Shown one piece after another: positions 1 through 6,128 of a stretch of 6,485 nucleotides of DNA (position 1 is its first letter; each line of letters starts with the position of its first letter). The stretch covers positions 1 to 6,485 of the forward strand of contig JACPAW010000066.1 of the NCBI GenBank assembly GCA_016180605.1. Reading direction: 5' to 3'. The notes below the pieces were generated by a model that was not told the origin of the DNA, ran no database searches, and was given only the letters and a program-made list of their open reading frames with translations. A program made the position numbers and the translations under genes. Origin of the DNA: Candidatus Omnitrophota bacterium (GTDB lineage Bacteria > Omnitrophota > Gorgyraeia > Aquiviventales > Aquiviventaceae).

Positions 1-20
1 CCGGTATGTCAATGAAAACC

Positions 21-83
21 GTTCCGAGTTCAGCGTTCCGAGTTCCGAGTTAAACCCGAAACGCGGAACACGGAACACGGAAC
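21..83. repeat. Self-complementary array of nine heptanucleotides
   Basis: Nine 7-nt units run without a break. Units 1, 3 and 4 are GTTCCGA and unit 2 is the variant GTTCAGC. Unit 5 is the near-palindromic GTTAAAC (49-55). Units 6-9 are CCGAAAC, GCGGAAC, ACGGAAC and ACGGAAC, which are reverse-complement versions of the first half. Folding around position 52 pairs 25 of 31 positions; most mismatches fall near the heptad junctions. A long imperfect hairpin is therefore possible in DNA or RNA. The period, register and symmetry are read directly from the sequence. Any role (transcription end of an upstream gene, a mobile hairpin, or a slippage product) is inference. Heptanucleotide STRR repeats are known from cyanobacteria, but this sequence is not one I can name. 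Confidence 0.85.
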
Positions 84-104
84 AAAAGTCAGTGAAAGGT
101 AATT

Positions 105-230
105 GTTAAGTCAGCTCGTCAGCTATAAGAGTAGCTAAGTAGCAACAGATACAAGGCGTTACCCCCGCTGATTTGGCCTTCCTAAGGTTTTTAAGCATAC
201 TGCTGACGAGCTTAATGCTGACGAGCTAAC
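105..230. repeat. Inverted repeat element with duplicated right arm
   Basis: The left arm contains AGCTCGTCAGC (113-123). Its exact reverse complement GCTGACGAGCT occurs twice on the right, at 202-212 and 217-227, within two 15-nt tandem units (201-215 and 216-230). The match extends outward imperfectly: GTTAAG at 105-110 against CTTAA or CTAAC on the right. About 78 nt separate the arms, with no open reading frame worth calling. A short T-rich tract (231-237) follows the right arm, so a role in ending transcription of an off-window upstream gene is possible, although the loop is too long for a standard intrinsic terminator. It could also be a small non-autonomous mobile element or a decayed repeat. 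Confidence 0.6.
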
Positions 231-262
231 TATTTTTCCCTGCACAGAATACCGGAAGTTAG

Positions 263-268
263 TACAAT
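263..268 (+). promoter_or_regulatory. Possible -10 box for gltB
   Basis: TACAAT differs from the sigma-70 consensus TATAAT at one position and lies 18 nt before ATG 287. No convincing -35 hexamer lies 16-18 bp upstream. If the box is used, transcription would begin near 275, so the message would be almost leaderless for a start at GTG 278 or ATG 287. That would fit the lack of a Shine-Dalgarno sequence at a useful distance; the only purine run, GGAAG at 254-258, is too far away. This is a single-motif guess in AT-rich DNA. Confidence 0.25.
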
Positions 269-286
269 ATTAGTTTAGTGTGTCCG

Positions 287-3200
287 ATGGAAAACCCACA
301 GCGTTTTTCCCCTCAACCCCGCCATTGCGCCACGGCCTTCGGCCGTGGGCGGCATGGTCGTGCCGATACCCGCGGGTGGGCGGGATGTCGCCCCCATCGG
401 GGCGTCGTCACAGGGACCAGAGGCTTTGCCCGTGGGGCTCCACCGGTAGGTCTTTTCGATCCTGCGTACGAGCGGGATTCGTGCGGTACGGGCTTCGTCG
501 CCTCAATCGACGGGGTGGCCAGCCATGCCATTGTGCAGGCAGCCCTGCAGTGCGTCTGCAATGTGACCCACCGCGGGGCCGTCTCTGCCGATGCCAAAAC
601 CGGAGATGGCGCTGGAATTACCACTCAGGTTCCCCACGCATTTTTCGCAAAATTCCTCAAACAGCTGAAGAAACATGTTCCACCTCCTGGCGATTTGGCC
701 GTTGGAATGATCTTCTTGCCAAAGCCTGCCGAGATCGTATCCCAGGCAAAGCAAATCGTTGAGGAATGCTTAAAAGCCGGAGGGCTTAGCGTGCTTAGTT
801 GGCGCTCGGTGCCGGTGGATTCTTCCGTTCTTGGCGATAAAGCGCTGGACACGCAGCCGGTCATTGAGCAGGTGCTGATGGGGCGCCTGGTTGGCCTTTC
901 CCCTGAGGAATTCGAGCGCCGGCTTTTCCTGATTCGCCGGAGAATTGAAAAATCGTGGGAGCAAAAGAAGCTATCGGGCTGTTACATCCCCTCATTTTCT
1001 TCGCGCACTCTGGTTTACAAAGGCCTGTTAGTAGCCCCGCAGCTTTCGCTTTTTTATAAGGATTTAAACGACTCCGACTACACTTCCTCCATCGCTTTAT
1101 TCCACCAGCGCTATTCCACCAATACTTTTCCGAACTGGTTTCTCGCACAACCCTTCCGTTATTTGGCACACAACGGTGAGATCAATACGCTTCAGGGCAA
1201 TCGCAATTGGATGACCGCTCGGGAGCCGGAGCTTTCTTGCACCCAATGGGGGAAGGAATTGCAGGAGTTGTTTCCCATTGTGCAGCCGGGTGGATCCGAT
1301 TCGATGAGCCTAGACAATGTCCTGGAACTTTTTTACATGTCCGGGCGGGATATCCTCCAGTCGATGATGATGCTCGTTCCGGATGCCTGGCAGGGTATGA
1401 GGGAATTCGATATCGATCCGGAGGTGAAAGCGTTTTACCAGTACCATGCGATGTTGATCGAGCCCTGGGATGGGCCGGCTGCCCTTGCTTTCACTGATGG
1501 GGTGATCGCGGCAGCGGCTCTGGATCGCAACGGCCTGCGCCCGGCGCGCTACTGGGTGACCGATGATCGCTGGGTGATCATGGCTTCCGAAGTCGGAGTC
1601 GTGGACGTTCCGGCATCCAAGATCGTTGAGAAGGGAAGACTAGGCCCTGGCCATATCCTTGCGGTGGACACGCAGAGAAAGACGCTCTTAAAGAACGAAG
1701 CCATCAAGCAGGAATACGCAAAAAAGCGGTCTTACACTCAGTGGGTAAAGAAGAGCCTTCTTCCTATTGACCAACTGCCGGATTCTGCTGCTGCCGATGA
1801 GGTGGTTGTCGAACCGGAAACGCTGATCCGCCACCAAACGGCTTTTGGCTATACGGAAGAAGAGATCGATATGATCATCGAGCCTATGGCTAAAAGCGGC
1901 AAGGAAACCATCTTCTCGATGGGAGATGATGTTCCCTTGGCCGTGCTCTCTGCAAAGCCTAAACCACTGACGACTTATTTCAAACAGCTTTTCGCGCAGG
2001 TGACGAATCCTCCGATTGATCCGATTCGGGAAGAGTTGGTCATGTCGCTCAATACCGTTTTGGGGGCGCGTCCGAATCCATTGGAAGAAGGCCCTGCCCA
2101 GAAGCGAATGGTGTTGACGAAAAGTCCTCTTTTATTGCCAAAAGAATTTGCGGCCATCCGTTCTCTTCGGCTTCACGATTTGAAATCCACCACCCTGTCG
2201 CTTCTACTCGATGTTTCCAAGGGCCGCGAGGGCTTACGCACGGCTATCCAGGCTTTGCGCACCGCTGCTGTTAAGGCGGTAGATGCCGGGGCTAGCATTC
2301 TGATTTTAAGCGATCGAGGGGTCCATTCCGAAAAGGCTGCCATCCCGTCGCTTTTGGCAACGGCTGCGGTGCACCATCATTTGATCCGCACCGGCCGCCG
2401 GATGAAAACCAGCTTAGTGGCTGAGGCAGCGGATGTGCATGATGTGCACCAAATGGCCTGCCTTGTGGGTTTCGGTGCGGCAGCAGTGTTTCCTTATCTT
2501 GCCTATCAGACGATCCGGTCGCTCTTAAGCGAAAAGAAATTAGAAGAGCAGACTTTCGACCAAGCCCTCGCCCACTACCGCAAGGCGATGGATCAAGGTC
2601 TTTTGAAGATCATGTCAAAAATGGGTATTTCCACAATCGGTAGCTACAGGGGAGCACAGATATTCGAAGCACTCGGAATCGGCAAGGAGCTCATCGAGGA
2701 GTGTTTTCCCGGAACCCCTTCGCGCATTAGTGGAATTGCCTATGAGCATATTGCAGATGAGCTGCTCTTTCTCCATCATCATGCGTATACGCTCTCAGAG
2801 CCGCTTCATCTGGACCTCGGCGGCTACTACAAATACCGGCGCGACGGGGAATACCATGCCTTCAACCCGGAGATGGTTCGTTTTTTGCAGCAAGCGCTCA
2901 AAAAAGAAGATTATGCAACTTATAAGAAGTATGCCGATGTTGTTATCCAGCGTCCGCCAACCGCGCTGCGCGATCTGTTGGATGTCAAACCCATAGGACC
3001 TGCCGTTCCCATTGAGGAAGTCGAAAGTGTGGAATCACTCGTCAAGCGTTTTGCCACAGCGAGCATCTCTTACGGAGCACTCTCCCTTGAAGCCCATGAG
3101 ACAATTGCCATTGCGATGAACCGGTTGGGTGCCAAATCCGGTTCCGGAGAAGGAGGAGAAGATCCAGCCCGGTATGAGGGTGTGATCGATTCGCATCGCA

Positions 3201-4924
3201 ATAGGAGCTCTGCCATCAAGCAGGTTGCTTCCGGGCGTTTCGGGGTCACTCCTTCGTATCTTATGTCGGCAAAAGAGCTGGAAATCAAGATGGCCCAGGG
3301 CTCAAAGCCAGGAGAAGGAGGTCAATTGCCGGGGCACAAAGTTTCCGCCGACATTGCCCGGGTACGCCACACCATTGCCGGCATCTCGCTCATTTCGCCG
3401 CCGCCCCATCATGACATTTATTCGATCGAGGATCTGAAGCAGCTCATTTACGATTTGAAAGCCATCAATCCCACCGCTCGGGTAACGGTCAAGCTGGTTT
3501 CAGAGGCGGGGGTAGGGACTGTGGCAGCAGGTGTTGCCAAGGGGCATGCCGACAACGTGCTTATCTCCGGACATGATGGAGGAACCGGGGCAAGCCCGCT
3601 CAGCTCGATTAAGCACGCCGGGCTTCCTTGGGAGCTGGGGCTTTCGGAGACTCAGCAGACGTTACGCCTCAACGGCCTGCGGGAAAGAATCCTGGTCCGC
3701 GCCGATGGCGGCATGAAAACAGGACGCGATATTCTGATTGCCGCCATCATGGGTGCGGAAGAATACGGTTTCGGGACAGCCGCAGTGGTTGCGACCGGCT
3801 GCGTTATGACGAGGAAGTGCCACGAGAACACTTGTCCTGTCGGGGTTGCGACGCAGGATGAACGGTTGCGTGCCAAATTTACCGGGACTCCCGAGATGGT
3901 GGTTCATTTCATGCGCTTTTTGGCACAGGAGCTTCGCGAGCTTATGGCTGCTTTAGGAATTCGGTGCCTTGAGGAAATCATTGGCCGCACGGAGCTGCTC
4001 AAGCCTCGCGATGTTTCCCTTCATGAGAAGGCCGCAACGGTAAACCTAGGATACCTTATGGCTTCGATTGATACGGGAGCACGCTACCATACGATGGCGC
4101 GCAATGACTTTGTCAACGAGGATCCTTTGGATGACCAGATCCTTAAGGAAATTCGTAAAGCCATTGAGCGCGGCGAAAAAGTAAAGAAAAGCTATGCGAT
4201 TCGAAATATTTACCGGGCAACGGGTGCCCGCATTGCCGGAGAAATTACCAAACGCTTCGGCCCCAAAGGACTTACCCTTGGAACCGTCGATCTGACGTTC
4301 TTAGGTGTTGCCGGACAGAGTTTCGGGGCGTTTTGCACCAGCGGCATGCGCCTAACTCTTATCGGTGAAGCAAACGATTACGTCGGTAAGGGAATGGGTG
4401 GTGGCGAGATCATCATTCGCCCACCGGATGAGTCCCCATTTGCCTGGCATCTGAATACGATTATCGGCAATACCTGTCTGTACGGAGCCACAGGAGGAGT
4501 GCTTTATGCGGCAGGCCGAGCAGGCGAGCGTTTCGGCGTGCGCAACTCTGGAGGCATGGCAGTCATCGAAGGTTTGGGCGACCACGGCTGCGAATACATG
4601 ACAGGGGGCATCGTCCTTATCTTAGGCCAAACCGGGCGGAACTTCGGTGCCGGAATGACAGGGGGACGCGCCTATGTGCTGGATCAGGAGCGCGTATTTG
4701 AGAAACGCGTCAATTTAGAACTCGTTCAGTTGGAGCGCGTAGAGGCTACTGAAGATGTCGAAAACGTGCGAACCCTTCTGGAGCGCCATTTCGTTGCCAC
4801 CAAGAGCAACCGAGCTTTGGAAATCCTAAGCAACTGGGAAGACTACCAGGAGCTGTTCTGGATGGTCGTCCCGCGCGGTGCCGGGGCAAAGCTGGAGCAA
4901 GTCGTCAGCGCAAAGGAAGGTTAG
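287..4924 (+). CDS. gltB: Glutamate synthase large subunit (GOGAT alpha)
   Basis: This enzyme transfers the amide nitrogen of glutamine to 2-oxoglutarate, yielding two glutamates, in cytoplasmic ammonia assimilation. From ATG 287 the product is 1545 aa. The class-II amidotransferase domain begins at the nucleophile Cys66 (ERDSCGTGF), exposed in this family by removal of a propeptide. It continues through THRGA, KTGDGAG and AHNGEINTLQGNRNW (about 293-307). A central domain (about 500-770) links it to the FMN-binding synthase domain (about 830-1215), which shows KSGSGEGGED from 950, GEGGQLPG, and SGHDGGTGASP from 1094. The 3Fe-4S ligands are Cys1172, Cys1178 and Cys1183 (C-x5-C-x4-C). A GXGXG beta-helix domain (about 1265-1460) ends the protein. 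Length from the nucleophile onward is normal for the family. GTG 278 is an alternative in-frame start; no ATG, GTG or TTG lies between 287 and the conserved region, and an in-frame TAG at 260 bounds it upstream. The roughly 55 residues before GLFDPAYERD are Arg/Gly-rich and unlike the family. gltD is absent, so NADPH or ferredoxin dependence is undecided. Confidence 0.97.
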   Translation: MENPQRFSPQPRHCATAFGRGRHGRADTRGWAGCRPHRGVVTGTRGFARGAPPVGLFDPAYERDSCGTGFVASIDGVASHAIVQAALQCVCNVTHRGAVSADAKTGDGAGITTQVPHAFFAKFLKQLKKHVPPPGDLAVGMIFLPKPAEIVSQAKQIVEECLKAGGLSVLSWRSVPVDSSVLGDKALDTQPVIEQVLMGRLVGLSPEEFERRLFLIRRRIEKSWEQKKLSGCYIPSFSSRTLVYKGLLVAPQLSLFYKDLNDSDYTSSIALFHQRYSTNTFPNWFLAQPFRYLAHNGEINTLQGNRNWMTAREPELSCTQWGKELQELFPIVQPGGSDSMSLDNVLELFYMSGRDILQSMMMLVPDAWQGMREFDIDPEVKAFYQYHAMLIEPWDGPAALAFTDGVIAAAALDRNGLRPARYWVTDDRWVIMASEVGVVDVPASKIVEKGRLGPGHILAVDTQRKTLLKNEAIKQEYAKKRSYTQWVKKSLLPIDQLPDSAAADEVVVEPETLIRHQTAFGYTEEEIDMIIEPMAKSGKETIFSMGDDVPLAVLSAKPKPLTTYFKQLFAQVTNPPIDPIREELVMSLNTVLGARPNPLEEGPAQKRMVLTKSPLLLPKEFAAIRSLRLHDLKSTTLSLLLDVSKGREGLRTAIQALRTAAVKAVDAGASILILSDRGVHSEKAAIPSLLATAAVHHHLIRTGRRMKTSLVAEAADVHDVHQMACLVGFGAAAVFPYLAYQTIRSLLSEKKLEEQTFDQALAHYRKAMDQGLLKIMSKMGISTIGSYRGAQIFEALGIGKELIEECFPGTPSRISGIAYEHIADELLFLHHHAYTLSEPLHLDLGGYYKYRRDGEYHAFNPEMVRFLQQALKKEDYATYKKYADVVIQRPPTALRDLLDVKPIGPAVPIEEVESVESLVKRFATASISYGALSLEAHETIAIAMNRLGAKSGSGEGGEDPARYEGVIDSHRNRSSAIKQVASGRFGVTPSYLMSAKELEIKMAQGSKPGEGGQLPGHKVSADIARVRHTIAGISLISPPPHHDIYSIEDLKQLIYDLKAINPTARVTVKLVSEAGVGTVAAGVAKGHADNVLISGHDGGTGASPLSSIKHAGLPWELGLSETQQTLRLNGLRERILVRADGGMKTGRDILIAAIMGAEEYGFGTAAVVATGCVMTRKCHENTCPVGVATQDERLRAKFTGTPEMVVHFMRFLAQELRELMAALGIRCLEEIIGRTELLKPRDVSLHEKAATVNLGYLMASIDTGARYHTMARNDFVNEDPLDDQILKEIRKAIERGEKVKKSYAIRNIYRATGARIAGEITKRFGPKGLTLGTVDLTFLGVAGQSFGAFCTSGMRLTLIGEANDYVGKGMGGGEIIIRPPDESPFAWHLNTIIGNTCLYGATGGVLYAAGRAGERFGVRNSGGMAVIEGLGDHGCEYMTGGIVLILGQTGRNFGAGMTGGRAYVLDQERVFEKRVNLELVQLERVEATEDVENVRTLLERHFVATKSNRALEILSNWEDYQELFWMVVPRGAGAKLEQVVSAKEG
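331..443 (+). repeat. Cluster of short palindromes in gltB N-terminal extension
   Basis: Five short hairpins follow one another inside the 5' coding region of gltB. CACGGCC/GGCCGTG has a 3-nt loop (331-347). GGCA/TGCC spans 351-364. ACCCGCGGGT is a perfect palindrome (368-377). CGCCCC/GGGGCG has a 4-nt loop (389-404). GTGG/CCAC spans 432-443. By my count 311-450 is 102 of 140 G or C (about 73%), against about 52% in a sampled stretch of the gltB body. The segment encodes an Arg/Gly/His-rich peptide just before the conserved amidotransferase start. It resembles, in concept only, palindromic elements inserted in frame into genes, as described in Rickettsia. A strongly folded leader or an assembly fault are alternatives. 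Confidence 0.55.
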
Positions 4925-4950
4925 AGCCCCAATTCTTCATCATTTACTTA

Positions 4951-4985
4951 AGGTCCAAGGTTCAAGGTGCAGGGTTCAAGGTTCT
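4951..4985 (+). repeat. Five-unit heptad array after gltB
   Basis: Five consecutive 7-nt units occur in exact register: AGGTCCA, AGGTTCA, AGGTGCA, GGGTTCA and AGGTTCT. The array begins 27 nt after the gltB stop codon. CTTAAGG (4947-4953) at its left edge has an exact reverse complement CCTTAAG at 4999-5005. In RNA, 4957-4967 could also pair with 4999-5009 with one wobble and one mismatch, so a stem joining this array to the next is possible. No poly-U tract follows, so I do not call an intrinsic terminator. Confidence 0.8.
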
Positions 4986-5003
4986 GGTAAGTGAATTGCC
5001 TTA

Positions 5004-5031
5004 AGCCTTCAGCCTAGAGCCTCCAGCCGAG
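5004..5031 (+). repeat. Four-unit heptad array before mrp
   Basis: Four 7-nt units lie in register: AGCCTTC, AGCCTAG, AGCCTCC and AGCCGAG. The first three bases plus C are invariant and the last three vary. The final unit runs into the Shine-Dalgarno sequence of mrp, so the end of the repeat contributes bases to the ribosome binding site. The unit sequence differs from the array 19 nt upstream, but the period is the same. Confidence 0.75.
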
Positions 5032-5034
5032 GAA
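5029..5034 (+). promoter_or_regulatory. Ribosome binding site of mrp
   Basis: GAGGAA matches the anti-Shine-Dalgarno complement and sits 8 nt before ATG 5043, a normal spacing. It supports that start codon. Its first three bases belong to the last unit of the preceding heptad array. Confidence 0.75.
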
Positions 5035-5042
5035 CATAAACC

Positions 5043-6128
5043 ATGACAGTAACTCCAGACGATGTCCTTAAGGCCTTAAAGCAAGTTCAAGATCCCGACC
5101 TTCACAAGGATCTGGTTTCGTTAGGATTCATCAAGAATCTAACGATCCAAGAAGGGCGCGTTGCTTTTACCATTGAGTTGACCACTCCGGCATGTCCTGT
5201 GCGCGATGTCATGAAAGAGCAGGCTCGTGCGGCAGTAGCAGCCCTTGCCGGTATTGAGCAGGTAGACATCCAAATGAGTTCTTCCGTACGCTCCTCCCTA
5301 TTTGTGCCTCAGGCTGAGCGGCTGGTTCCCACCATCAAAAATATCATCGTCATTGCCAGTGGAAAAGGTGGAGTGGGAAAATCCACAGTCAGTGTAAACC
5401 TAGCACTTGCCCTCTCCAAAAGTGGCGCACGGGTAGGCCTTCTGGATGCGGACGTCTATGGGCCAAGCATTCCGAAGATGCTGGGAATCACGGCCCAGCC
5501 GGAGATGGATGAGCAAAACCGCATCTTCCCCATTGAGCAGTATGGAATCAAGGTCATGTCGATGGGTTTTTTCATGAAGCCGGAGGAAGCCGTGGTCTGG
5601 CGCGGGCCGATGCTGCATAAGACAATGGAACAGTTCCTGGGCGGGGTAAAGTGGGGTGATTTGGATTATCTTCTTGCCGATCTTCCTCCAGGAACAGGCG
5701 ATGTGCAACTTTCCCTGTGCCAGTTGATTCCCATTACCGGGGCTGTGATCGTATCCACACCCCAGGATGTGGCTCTCAATGTGGCCCAGAAGGCAATTGC
5801 CATGTTCAAGAAGCTTAATGCGCCTATCCTTGGGGTTATCGAGAACATGAGCCGCTACGTCTGCCCTAGCTGTGGCCATCACGAGGAGATATTTGGGACA
5901 GGAGGCGCTCGCCAAATCGCCCAAAGGCTGGGTTACCCGTTTCTTGGTGAGATTCCGCTCGCTACCCCGATCCGTGCTGCTTCCGATGAAGGAAAGCCTA
6001 TTGTGCTCAGCGACCCGGATAGCCCTATCGCCAAAGCTTTCTTCGCCGTTGCCGAGCAGCTTGCGGCTCAAGCTAGCATCCGGGCCATGCAGCATGAAGC
6101 AACAAGTCAGCCAAAGGTGACGTTTTAA
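5043..6128 (+). CDS. mrp: Mrp/ApbC family Fe-S cluster carrier ATPase
   Basis: This cytoplasmic P-loop ATPase of the Mrp/NBP35 family is known to bind and pass on iron-sulfur clusters to apoproteins. The 361-aa product has the usual bacterial two-part design. An N-terminal MIP18/DUF59-type domain (about 5-80) carries the TPACP motif with Cys51. A linker leads to the NTPase domain (about 98-342). Visible motifs are the deviant Walker A GKGGVGKST with two lysines (107-115, K108 and K113), the LLDADVYGPS segment with Asp135 and Asp137, the switch-like DLPPGTGD (213-220), and the cluster-binding CPSC (Cys274 and Cys277) followed by GHHEEIFGTGG. Nothing essential is missing. A good ribosome binding site supports ATG 5043. 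The gene lies 118 bp after gltB in the same direction, and its 3' end holds the ribosome binding site of the next gene. Whether it serves GltB, a 3Fe-4S protein, is not shown. Confidence 0.95.
   Translation: MTVTPDDVLKALKQVQDPDLHKDLVSLGFIKNLTIQEGRVAFTIELTTPACPVRDVMKEQARAAVAALAGIEQVDIQMSSSVRSSLFVPQAERLVPTIKNIIVIASGKGGVGKSTVSVNLALALSKSGARVGLLDADVYGPSIPKMLGITAQPEMDEQNRIFPIEQYGIKVMSMGFFMKPEEAVVWRGPMLHKTMEQFLGGVKWGDLDYLLADLPPGTGDVQLSLCQLIPITGAVIVSTPQDVALNVAQKAIAMFKKLNAPILGVIENMSRYVCPSCGHHEEIFGTGGARQIAQRLGYPFLGEIPLATPIRAASDEGKPIVLSDPDSPIAKAFFAVAEQLAAQASIRAMQHEATSQPKVTF
6113..6120 (+). promoter_or_regulatory. Ribosome binding site of nucleotidyltransferase gene
   Basis: AAAGGTGA lies inside the last codons of mrp, 8 nt before ATG 6129. 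It is a strong Shine-Dalgarno match and decides the start at 6129. ATG 6163 is in a different frame and cannot be the start of this reading frame. The layout implies that ribosomes finishing mrp can restart at once on the next gene. Confidence 0.7.

Noticed and set aside
1..20. End of an upstream gene
   Set aside because: Too short to show a conserved protein end in any frame.
21..83. CRISPR array
   Set aside because: Units are 7 nt with no spacers, and the array inverts in the middle.
231..240. Intrinsic terminator using the T tract after the inverted repeat
   Set aside because: The arms are about 78 nt apart and the tract is only seven A/T bases, so the compact GC stem of a standard terminator is missing.
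100..277. Sigma-54 (-24/-12) promoter for nitrogen control of gltB
   Set aside because: I looked for GG and GC dinucleotides in the TGGCAC-N5-TTGC arrangement and found none at proper spacing.
313..624. Minus-strand 103-codon open frame over the palindrome-rich segment
   Set aside because: It spans both the odd segment and conserved GltB codons without any domain; open frames of this kind are expected in GC-rich DNA.
280..762. 160-codon open frame on the plus strand overlapping the start of gltB
   Set aside because: It is out of frame with conserved GltB motifs, and its product is Arg/Cys/Trp-rich with no family resemblance. I also considered it as a sign of a frameshift in gltB, but the GltB frame is unbroken from 287 through the catalytic Cys.
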